Shown: positions 54,621-64,000 of the stretch, in pieces | Numbering within the stretch: the stretch's first letter is position 1 | Layout of the letters: each line of letters starts with the position of its first letter | Assembly (NCBI GenBank): GCA_036250225.1 | Contig: JAPZLL010000034.1 | Span: 38,724-102,723, forward strand | Length of the DNA: 64,000 nucleotides | DNA from: Cercophora sp. LCS_1 | Lineage: Eukaryota > Ascomycota > Sordariomycetes > Sordariales > Lasiosphaeriaceae | Direction: 5' to 3' | The notes under the pieces: model-generated | The model's database searches: none | The model's input: the letters and a program-made list of their open reading frames with translations, nothing else | Told to the model about the DNA's origin: nothing | Program-made: the position numbers and the translations under genes

Positions 54621-55693
54621 ATGCCGCCAACAAAGTACACGTACCAACCTTTGTGAGCCTGCCTTCTCCTCTCAGCCCCCGCAACGCTAACTGTCTCCAG
54701 CCGGGAATTCCATGTCGTCGTTCTGGGAGCAGGTGTGTTTTCCCCGAACCCCAAGACTTGTAACATGGAATGCGACATGTTTGCCAAGCCATTGACATCA
54801 CATGCCGAGTCTGCTGACACGGTGTTTGCTTACTTAAGGTGGCGTCGGCAAGAGTTGCCTGACTGGTGGGTGCATCCAGCTCAATCGCCCTCGAGCCCCT
54901 GAAAGCTGATTGCATTGGACACAGCGCAATTCGTTCACAATGAATGGATTGAGAGTTATGATCCGACCATCGAGGATTCATACCGCACGCAGATCTCCGT
55001 CGATGTAAGTTAGGTTGCATGATCACCCTTCAACCCATTCGACTAACACCCCGCCAGGGACGCCAGGTAGTCCTAGAAATGTATGGCTCGCTGTTCGTAC
55101 TTTGATCAGTTCGTAATCTAACGTAATAAAGCCTCGACACGGCCGGAACGGAGCAATTCGGTATGTCACAAGCCCGGTCGTCTTAGCACCCTCACCTGAC
55201 AATCCCTCAGTTGCCATGCGAGACCTCTACATGAAGACGGGCCAGGGATTCCTTCTAGTTTTCAGCATTACGTCAAGGGCTTCGCTCGAGGAACTCGTCA
55301 CCTTGCGTGAAGAGATTCTACGCATCAAGGACGACGAAAAGGTCCCCGTTGTCATTGTTGGGAATAAAGCGGACCTCACAGATCAACGACAAGTTGACAG
55401 AGCGAGGGCGTTTTCTCTCTCGCAACGATGGCAGGCGCCTTATTACGAGGCCAGCGCAAGGACACGAAGTATGTCTCATTCTTTCGGCCGCTGCCAGTAT
55501 GCACTGACACTGGCAATTATTAGCGAATGTCGATGAAGTCTTCATTGACCTGTGTCGACAAATGCTGCGGCGGGACGATTCGTACGAGGAGCCGAGAGAA
55601 GACGCGTACTATCAAAAAGCGGAGGACCCAGCATCTTCCAAGCGGGGAAGGAGACGAAGCAAAAAAGAAAAGGGCCGCTGCATGATTTTATGA
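54621..55693 (+). CDS. RSR1: Ras-superfamily GTPase of the Rap/Rsr1 (Krev-1) type
   Basis: Eight exons: 54621-54652, 54701-54732, 54839-54865, 54925-55004, 55058-55080, 55132-55160, 55211-55468 and 55524-55693, 216 residues, every junction in phase; introns are 48-106 bp. G1 is GAGGVGKS, the effector loop YDPTIEDSY, G3 DTAGTEQF, G4 NKAD and G5 in the SAR segment. The threonine after DTAG, where Ras has glutamine, is the Rap/Rsr1 hallmark; it lowers intrinsic GTPase activity and gives dependence on a Rap-type GAP. A basic tail precedes the C-terminal CMIL, a CAAX box whose leucine predicts geranylgeranylation and plasma-membrane attachment. Yeast Rsr1/Bud1 directs bud-site selection, and filamentous homologues act in polarity of hyphal tips. 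Start ATG 54621 follows a long pyrimidine-rich leader. Confidence 0.93.
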
Positions 55694-56298
55694 CTGCTTT
55701 TTGAGCATACGTCATTGATGAACGCATGAGCCATGATCACCAGCGATGGAATTGACGGGAAAATCAAGTAGCTAGATACTTGAGTGACTTTTGGGCTCAC
55801 CAAAGATACGAAATGGCTAGTGGAGAGCCACAACACGACTCTCTTGTTTTGTTATGATGACGACTTTCCTTCCCTCATCGAGTTGCGAATTTTTTGGTTC
55901 AGCAGCAAGTCAATCTGCCGTTCTCTTATGTTGGGTGATTCTGGCGCTGTCTGGCACTGTTGGGCTCTGGAGTGAAGGTCGCGGTGGCGTACAATATACT
56001 ATAGCGCAAGCATCGTGTTGTTTTGCTGTTGACCTCAATCTGGATGATGTATTCAAGAGGAAGGTGAGACGTCTTTTGCTGCTGCACGTGAAGCCTGTAA
56101 GACGTGAGACGTAATGAGAACAGGAGACGGGGAACCGGAGAGAGAAGATGGGGAAACCTGTTGACTCCCCCTTCTTTGCCCAGTGCCCGGACCCCGGACT
56201 CTAGGTAGGGACAACTGCAAACTGCGAAGCGTGACACTTGCGCTGTATGGTGATACTAGTGCCCAGAGAAAGACCGACCGAAATTGGAAGCAGCGTTA

Positions 56299-56553
56299 TT
56301 AGCCTGGTATCTTCACGGTGGTTCCCCTTGAGAGATAGTGATGGATTCCCGTGGGTGGAGGGAAGTTTTCAAGATACATGTGAACGTGATTTTTCTCGTT
56401 TCTGTCTCCCACCCATGTGTTAGGGTGTTCTTTTGCCTCCGCATGCCAGTGAGCCTGCCCAATCCTGCGCCAATTCAAAGCTACTTTCTTGGCCATGCTC
56501 TCTCCCGAGGTAGCGTCAACAAACTGACATCGTATCGAAGCGTTTGGTCTCAT
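56299..56553 (-). CDS. Possible small ORF or exon, 84 residues
   Basis: The frame begins with ATG at 56553 and ends at TAA 56299. Its second half, with HWHAEAKEHPNTWVGDRNEK and ENFPPPTGIHHYLSRG, is rich in Trp, His, Asn and Pro and looks more like folded coding sequence than random DNA. A hydrophobic frame on the same strand (SLLSLLFLVQ, near 56625-56655) could be spliced to it in phase with an AAAG acceptor just before the ATG, giving a signal-peptide-like N-terminus, but no initiator ATG was found for that exon. No family is recognised. Confidence 0.33.
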   Translation of the reverse strand: MRPNASIRCQFVDATSGESMAKKVALNWRRIGQAHWHAEAKEHPNTWVGDRNEKNHVHMYLENFPPPTGIHHYLSRGTTVKIPG

Positions 56554-58394
56554 CCATCCTTTCGATGATGGATATCATCACGACTCTATTGAGAGCTAAG
56601 TTGCGGTCACTGCCTACAACTTACGTATTGCCTGGACCAAGAAGAGTAGAGAAAGGAGGGAAAACTTGGAGACATTTGTTGTTCGAGTTGGTGGGACTGC
56701 CGGCGATGCCTTGAGTGATGCGCGGTCAACCAACACATGACGGTTACCTGGTTGAGGAACGTGTTGGTAACAACAAACCACTCCCGCAACACAGGTGTTC
56801 GTCAAATTGTCTTGCCAACTTGGTTTTCCTTACAAGGCATACATGTTGATCTGTTCAGGCTCTGAAATCAATATCTGCAGCCTACCAAAATACCATCTGA
56901 CGCCCTGGACACTTTGATATACCCCTTTTGATCACGAGGGGCTGTTGATCTTTGGATCGGGGGCTCGGTTGCTAAGGTAACACGGGACGTTCGCGGGAAC
57001 GGATGAAAGTAAAAGTCCCGACAGGGTGTTCGGTCCGCGATCCGCTCAAGCTCCGGTCGCTCGCGGGGACGGAGTACCGGATTTAACCTCGGCTCTCTTT
57101 TCGGCCGTCAGGGAGGTATTTACCTGAAACACGGAGCTGAACAAGGCCAACGAAAGAGTCTGCCTCCTTTGGCTTGCGCCGATGTTGTTGCTCACCCGCT
57201 CACACCTATCTTCCCAAACGGCACACACTTCGCAGCATCGATCTCCGGCAACAATAACTCGGCAACGATACCGCTCGCTGCAACCACTTGGTGGCGTCTG
57301 CGAATCACCCGCTGCCGATCTGCTCGTCGAGATAGCATCCAGACAACCTGAGTGGATGGTTTCCGGGTACTGGATTCGATCGCAATTTGCAGTAGTTTCT
57401 TGTTATTCTTGTCATAGGCGGCTATGAGGTGCCTCCCGCAGGGAGTCTAGGGCTGCCATTTGCTATCGCTTCTTGGATGTGATGAGGTGGGCTTGCGACA
57501 CGGAACTGGATCTCCCCTTCCGGCCCAAGATAGTGACCAGTCTGGTTTGGATATGTATGGCTGGATCCTGATGCAACGGAGCTTGGCAAGCTGCAACATT
57601 ACCCGCGGAAGCGGCATGTCAAGGGACTCTGCCTTGTCCGTCCAATCTTGTCGTGAGAGTCAAGTGTCCAAGCATCTGGGTCGCTGTCTCCGTTTCGTTT
57701 CAAGCGCACCTTCTTTCCAAATTCGTTATCGTCCGACTCTGCTTTTCTCTTGATGAAACAACGGCCACTTTGAGATGGTGAACTGGGGTTTGAACTAGGC
57801 CCTGACCGCTTGGGACAAAAAAAGAGGGCGCCGTTGTGACGTTCGGTGTTTGGTCGTTTTAAGCCCTTGTTAGCGTCCGAAGTGCTAGCGGGGTCTCAGT
57901 TTTAGGGCGGATGACGACGAGTCGGGAACGCCACATTGGTTGAGCCGCAGCAACGAAAAACACGTGAAGAGATACCCAGTCTTGCAACAGGCGGGCAGTT
58001 TCTCCGCCTGGGACATGGAAATTGCAATATCGATGCGCGCATTCACTGCAGCCCGAATTCTCCAGCGCCGTACGTCGGTGGCTTTGACCAACTTGCCATT
58101 CCCGCCGCGAGGAAAAAGGGGAATGCGGGGTGACCGCGCTAGCGTTTCCAGTTCCCTTTGGTGGGGATACCCTGGCTTCCCCTTATCAGCCATCGGGAAC
58201 AGGGGCTGACATTCAACTTCCGTTGTCAGTTTCTTGTCCCCAAGTGACACCAAACCTGAGCTGCAAGGAACGGGCGCAAACAACCCATAATTCCCACGTG
58301 CTGTGCTAGGCCAACAGTTCCTCAGACCCGATGATGTGCTTCAAGGTTCCACCCGCCCGCTGTTGCCCGCAGCCTTCCATCGCCCAACTTGAAC

Positions 58395-58415
58395 TTTTTT
58401 TTTTTTTTTTTTTTT
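58395..58415 (+). repeat. T21 homopolymer
   Basis: A run of 21 T is followed directly by AG, so it resembles a very strong polypyrimidine tract and 3' splice site, but no coding exon is seen downstream. Confidence 0.9.
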
Positions 58416-60593
58416 AGGTTTGCGCTTCGCATTTAAGGTGCGGCGGTATTTGCCCGAGCGCTGGTGTCCTTTCGATATTTCCAAAGCCTGGACCGGATCA
58501 GGCCACATTTAGATTTCGCACAAGCGCAGAGATCCGTCTCCGAGGAAGTTTGCGGGCTCCCACGGCCCGACACACCTCAGCCTCGCCCTCCGCACGTCGA
58601 CGGGTCATGTTCAACCTACCGCTGGGGTTTCCATGGCGGGGCGATGACCAGAATTCTCGATCGTCATCACAGCCCTGGCGACCCTCCTATACCAACTCAC
58701 CCCTATCACATATTGGCTGCCATCCAAAAATGAGCGTATCCTGGTAATACGGGCACCACCTGCAGGTACAGCTGCACTGATCTCCTCAATGACCCCATGT
58801 TTGGAGCCAGTGCTCTCTGCACACAGACAAGGGTCGGCGATGCTACGCCCCGAAGTTTGCGGAGCCCCTACGCTGTCAACTACCTGACGCCCAAACTCCA
58901 AAGAGGTCCCTCCGAACAGACCCCCAGAAGCCAAGGAGGGGCGCCTCGCTGGGAGCGGACGTCCAAGCTCGCGCTCCTTCCTCTCCCCGACCCCGTGTGC
59001 CTGTCGCCCACTGCTCCTGTCCTTGTTGCGGCAAAGCCACGACTGACACCCAGACGAAAGCCGTGGCTTTTTACTTTGAGACTCTTTTTGTTCTTCGTCC
59101 CAACATTCTATACTTATCGACCATTTCCTTTTGGATGCAGGCTGTTCATTTCCCGTTTCCCGGATTGTGCGTGGTGTTGACGACACTGCCCGCTCTCCTC
59201 CTTCCCCTTTCCCAGCTTTTTGTTCGTCCCAGGTCCCCTATTTTACGCATCGCTGCCTCCTCATCGCCGTGGTCGGTTCTTGCTACATTCCACTCGGTGA
59301 TCCGGATCCATTACTCTGGACGGGCAATCCAAACAATTCTTTATATCCCGCGAATCAACGGGGCGCTTGCATCACGACGTTTTCGCTCCTACCGTCTGGC
59401 GGGCCTGCGAACGCCTGCAGGTGGTGCTTGATTTTCTCTTGATCTTCCTCTTTCAAACATCTCACCCCTGTTCGCATAGGTCGCGCGTGTCTGCGAGAGA
59501 ATCCGCTCGTCCCGCAAATCTGAAACGGCATCAACCCGTTCCACGCACCAACAGTTGTGTCGCACAGCTGGCGACGTGCAAGCAAGCCTTGTACGCCCTC
59601 ATTTACACTTTCTGGGATTTTGCCCAACCCACGGCTGGCCGACTTGTCTTCCTTCAGCACAAAGTGCCGTTGCGTTGCACAAGCGAACCTGGGCCGTTGT
59701 TGTTTGTACCAGGTTGCGGTCGGCAGAAATTTAATCTATTCGAATTGCGCGGGAAAAAGCTTCCGCCAGCAAGGTCTCGAAACGCCAAATGTACGTGGTC
59801 CCCTCAAGTCGCGACCCCCTTTGCAACCCGGCTGTTTAGGGGTTCCTGGCTTGGCTCTGCCCGCGGGGTGAAGCGACCTTCCCGTGCGTCCCAGTCTGTC
59901 ACCTGCTTGCTCGGATCGCCTTGAACAGGCAAATCTGGCAAATGGGCCAGGGCGGTCGCTGCACGACCAACAGCTGCGACCTCCTTCTCTCTTGCTCTCT
60001 TTGTGTTGCGTGCGACGGACCTTCCGGCTGACCATTGATCTCCCCAACCTTAGATCTCCTAATCTTCCGGCCTCACGCAGGGCTCGCTGCTGGCCGACGC
60101 TGTTTGACCAAAATACCCTTGTTGTTTGTTCTGGACTGTCTCAGGTTACACTCTCTGGATTCCATTGTTTTCTTCTGTTCTGCTTGTTCTTCTTCTGGGG
60201 CCGGGCAGACAATCAGAGTACGTTCTTGGTGCCTTCGTTTGACACGGCTACATACACTCGTCCGGTTCCACAGCCTTGGATTTTAAAGTTGAGCTTCCTC
60301 GACGCCGTTATACGACACTCCATCGCCCGTTTACACCGAGAACCCGAGGCGCGCTGCCAGAGATCGAAGAGAGAGGAGGCTGGGAAGCGGGCCACGTATC
60401 ACGGCAACAGACGCACTCGCCCAAGTCGACACCCGTCGGAAGACAGATGCGCGGTGATTGGATCTGTGCTTGGATTTGCGTATGCAGTTGAGATTGGAGG
60501 AAATTCGGGCACGCGGATACCTGGGAATCCGGCAAGAGCGAGGGAAGCGTGGGAGGAGTTGGGTGTCTCACTGCTCGGCGCGGTCCGTACTAA

Positions 60594-63348
60594 ATGAGTT
60601 CACAAGATGGGAGAGGTATGGACCGATCGCCGCCAGCCGGATCTGTTAGGAGAGCGAGAGAGAGGGCAATGGCCGGATTTCAACGGGAGGACGACTTCGC
60701 GTCTGCCAGGGCGATGCCTGGTGGCATGGACGATGAACCGCAAATAGCCCGGCCATCCATACGCCAAGTGCCCATGGGACCTCCTTCCGGATCGTCTCGA
60801 CCGCCTCGACCGCCTCCACCCCCAGGATTACAGACCAGAGATGGGCAGATAGGGGTGGCCATCTCCAGACCAACGCCGATTCCACAATGGCCGTTACAAG
60901 CGCCTGTTGTAGCTCCAGCATCCTCAAATGCGGGTGCCTATCAACCTCCACCAGGCCGGTCACAGCCTCCACAACGCCCCCCACGTCCCAGCAGGGTGCC
61001 ATCTATATTGGACAGCTCCAAAGTTCAGGACATCACACCATCTTTCCAGTACAGGCCGCAGTCTGGGAGAGAGTCTTCAGGCCCGGAGCTGATGGCTGTG
61101 CCGGAGACGCCCTCAACCCTTTCTCGACCTTCGACCCTTTCGTCTGTTGGCACGATTCCCGACTTTCCCCTGCCGGCCCAACTTCCGCCAGGACCTCCAC
61201 GCCGGAGCGTCAACCTCGGACCACCCCCCTCAGCGAGACGCGGCGCGTCATCCTTTTACTCTAATGCATCATGGGTTTCGCCGATTCCAGAAGAAAGCCC
61301 CAGGGCCAGATCACATGCGTCCTTTGCTTCTAGCGCTGCGATGCCTGAAAGCTGGGGAACGCCATCGCCGGGCCCCAGTCCGAACTACCCTGATTTTTAT
61401 GACGACACGATAATCGAGGAGGGGCAATCTGTCGAAGACGAGGACGCGGAGGAGAGCAGATTAGTGCGGAGCGTGAGCGTGGGAAAAAGAGCAAAGCCCA
61501 CGCTCGTGACTGCGGCGACATCTCGAGGCGTTGACGGAAGCCCCCCTAGACAAAGACCGGCACCGGTTCCAGTTCAAGCCGAACCCTTCAAGGATGGGAC
61601 TGGCTACGTCGACAACTCCAGCTCCTCTAGCTCAATTCCACGGGTGCCGAACGCCACCACCGCAGCATCGCTCGCTCCTGATGCCATGCTCAATCTTTCC
61701 AGCAGCGTAACCGATCTCTCGAGCTCCCCTGAGGGGCCAACGCCGTCTCCTCAGCCAACGCCGAGTGGTCGACCTTACAGTCGCCTCTCGGCGATACGGA
61801 GACCACCTCGACTCGACATGGATGCTGTCGCCAAGGCAGAATCGAGGGGTAGTTTGACGAGTTTGCCGGATCTCATTAGGCGCGCCACAAGGCTTGCCGC
61901 CAGCTTAGAGAGAGGCCGAAGGCCAGCTAGCCGTTTCGGGGACCTTGATTATGATGGTGATGAAACGGCAATGTCCTGTGAGTGAATCTCTTGTGTGTGC
62001 CTGATACAAACGCTAACTGGAATCAGTCGACGGAGAAAAGCACCAGTCTGGATTTTCGGATATGCTCGCGGCTTTCCCTCCGCCAGCTCAGGCTGCGGCT
62101 GTCCCCTCACGGCGCAGCTGGCGCGACAGTATACGGCAACAAATTCAGTCTTGGCCACTGCCAATCAACAATCGCTCCCCAAATACTTCGCGGGAGGCCA
62201 ACGATGGTAGCCCGGATTCACAATCGTCCGGGCGGAGAAAGACCGGACGTAGGTGCTGCGGTCTTCCTCTGTGGGGCTTTTTGGTGGTCATGGTCGTCGT
62301 CGTCATCTTGATTGCGGCTGCAATTGCGATCCCCGTCGAATTTTTCGTTATTCGGCGGCAAAGAGTCGCTCAAGAAGCTGAAGCAGCGCTGGAGCAATGC
62401 GAAGCACAGCTGAGCTGTGCGAACGGCGGCACCAACGTTGTCAACCAAGGGTTCTGCTCTTGTATCTGTACAAACGGATTCACGGGGTACGACTGCACGC
62501 AATCGGATATTTCGGGTTGTACGACAATTGCGCTCACTGGCGAGACCAACCTCAACGACGTTACGGTTGGAGACGCTATTCCTCGACTTCTCCAACAGTC
62601 GCAGGCCAACTTCTCCATCCCCCTTTCAAGCACAGAGATATTGGCTAAGCTGAACGCTGGGAATCTAAGTTGCTCCGCCATGAACGCCCTCGTCACCTTT
62701 GACGGACAAGCAACTCGCCAGGCTGCCGTGCCTGTGGGCGCTTTGGGTGCCGTTATAAGCGGCGTCGCATTCACGACGATAACTATTATGGCTGGGCAGT
62801 TTACTACCATTACAGTAACACCTATTGCAGCTACCGCCACCACCGCAAGCGCACGAGCAGCGATCACCGGGGGTGTGGCGAGTGGGGGAGTTGACGGCGA
62901 GAGCATCAGATTCAGCACCATCGCCTCTGCGTCGTTTGCCACGACAATCACTCTGGGACGAGGAACACCAACGACGACGACGACGGTGACGACGACCATG
63001 TCGATGGGCACATTCACGCCGGTTGTACCTGCCCCATCAGTCTCATTCCGTGTCACAGACGAGGTTCTTGACTTTGCCCGGGTGGCAGTGCTGTTTATTC
63101 TCCAAGAGGAAACGATCAATGATGCGAAGAACGGCCAGGTCACATTGCAACGGTTTTTCAACACGGCATCACCCGGGAGCACTGGCGTTAGTGTCGAAGC
63201 GGCGCGCAATGTGACGCTCGGAAACGGGAATACGGTTGATTTGGTCGACTTTCGGGTCGATACAAGAAATGATGGGGTAATTGGGGGGACACCTGCGGTG
63301 AAGGCGCGAGCGCCCGTTGCGAGGATAGCGTTTCCTCATCTACTTTGA
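60594..63348 (+). CDS. Type II membrane protein with EGF-like module
   Basis: Exons 60594-61977 and 62027-63348, joined in phase by a 49-bp intron (GTGAGT, CTAAC branch, ATCAG), 901 residues. Residues 1-530 are proline/serine-rich and lack a signal peptide. A basic patch with two cysteines (GRRKTGRRCCG) precedes one strongly hydrophobic helix (about 546-570, VVMVVVVILIAAAIAI) and is a likely palmitoylation and membrane-orientation site. After the helix a charged segment leads into a cysteine-rich EGF-like unit (CANGG, CSCICTNGFTGYDC), then a Ser/Thr/Ala-rich region of about 240 residues likely to be glycosylated. A cytoplasmic tail, single pass and extracellular EGF module suggest a cell-surface sensor or adhesion protein in the hyphal wall; fungal proteins of this plan are mostly uncharacterised. 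The start is preceded by an in-frame TAA. Confidence 0.88.
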
Positions 63349-63943
63349 GGTTTCCGATAATAATCATTGCCGACGAGTCGGCGACGAGCAAAGCGAGAGG
63401 CCTTTCAAGACAAGCCCGACCTTTTCTTTATAAGGGGTGGCGTTGGTAGGTTTGGAGTCCCACTAACTCATCATGGCGGACTGGGAGGAGACGGGTGATT
63501 TATACGCATTGCGTGGTGTGGATTTTTGGTGGCTTGCCGGAGGAGTTGGAGTTAGATGTTGTACAAGTAGTTAACTTCCGGGAGCTTGAGGTCTTCTTGG
63601 AACCACATTGTCTGAATATTTGCATTGCTGCAACAGCAAAACTACACCAACCAGCTACTTAGCTTCGGGGGATGGTGGACCAGCGAGGCAAGCGAGGGTA
63701 GGAATTAGCAAGGTAGATGCCACCGCTGATACAATCAGAAGGATTTAATACTTATTCGTATATGATTTGTGGCGGGTGAGGCCGCCTGGCTTTGTCTAAG
63801 ATCCCATCGGGACGACAGTTGGATGGGGAACCAATCAGGTGAGGAGGCATGTCCGAATCGGGCATGTGGATGTCGTGGTACTGAGGGCCGAGGTTCTGGA
63901 CACGGAGTTACACTGCTCTTGGGACATGCTTGCCGGTCTTTTT

Positions 63944-63975
<32 letters not shown>

Positions 63976-64000
63976 TTCAGGGAAGGAATTGTTTTGGAAA
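63349..64000. other. 3' region with T15-G20 homopolymer
   Basis: No gene is seen after the EGF-like gene. A T15 run (63939-63953) is followed immediately by a G20 run (63954-63973). Confidence 0.4.

Larger units (their letters stand above)
55694..60593. other. 4.9-kb region without a firm gene
   Basis: Plus-strand genes flank this stretch. The last 1.5-2 kb is pyrimidine-rich with intron-like signals and is probably the promoter and long leader of the EGF-like gene. Minus frame 56299-56553 is listed separately as a candidate. Minus frame 58611-59186 (191 codons) lacks a good ATG start. A T21 run lies at 58395-58415. Confidence 0.35.

Noticed and set aside
58611..59186. 191-codon minus-strand frame
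   Set aside because: No ATG at the start, no motifs, and amino-acid composition like translated non-coding DNA.
1..64000. Transposons, CRISPR arrays, phage genes or bacterial-type operons
   Set aside because: No transposase or reverse-transcriptase motifs, no terminal repeats and no spaced direct repeats were seen. The genes are intron-bearing and fungal.

Overview
This window looks like nuclear DNA of a filamentous ascomycete (Pezizomycotina). The genes carry short GT-AG introns, mostly 40-67 bp, with CTNAC/CTAAC-type branch points. Family content is typically fungal: a CFEM protein, a C2H2 plus Zn2Cys6 transcription factor, a delta-type phospholipase C, a Rap/Rsr1 GTPase, an AIM11-like protein and CMS1. 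Genes lie on both strands with no operons. I see no transposase, rRNA, convincing tRNA or CRISPR array. A sordariomycete is my guess from overall style only.

Layout. 1-267: start of a partial minus-strand gene. 2.4-9.5 kb: a very large proline/serine-rich coiled-coil protein. 10.7-17.8 kb: a cytochrome P450 (+), a 927-residue C2H2/Zn2Cys6/fungal_trans regulator (-) and a short-chain dehydrogenase (+), which could be a small metabolic group with its own regulator. 18.9-20.1 kb: two tiny minus-strand genes, one a 65-residue three-exon zinc-ribbon-like protein. 20.1-23.5 kb: no gene recognised. 23.6-26.2 kb: phosphoinositide phospholipase C (-), whose last exon lies beyond a 448-bp intron carrying five G6 runs. 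29.5-33.1 kb: a 1187-residue serine-rich protein (-) with an apparent N-myristoylation site. 33.1-37.6 kb: mostly empty.

37.6-38.1 kb: a small three-exon cupin (-). 38.7-39.6 kb: an unknown protein (-) whose last exon begins with the stop codon. 40.5-41.1 kb: AIM11 homologue (-), divergent from a five-exon 2OG-Fe(II) oxygenase (+, 42.1-43.7 kb). 45.4-47.4 kb: CFEM-domain protein (-). 48.0-48.9 kb: CMS1 (-), divergent from a ten-exon PQ-loop membrane protein (+, 50.0-51.5 kb) whose reading frame is broken at one or two splice junctions. 54.6-55.7 kb: eight-exon Rap/Rsr1 GTPase (+). 55.7-60.6 kb: long stretch with no firm gene. 60.6-63.3 kb: type II membrane protein with an EGF-like module (+).

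Several signalling and surface genes occur here: phospholipase C, the Rap GTPase, the myristoylated candidate, the CFEM protein and the EGF-like protein. Nothing in the sequence ties them into one pathway. Exon structures were worked out by hand from splice signals, reading phase and family motifs. None is supported by transcripts, and three start codons remain unresolved.
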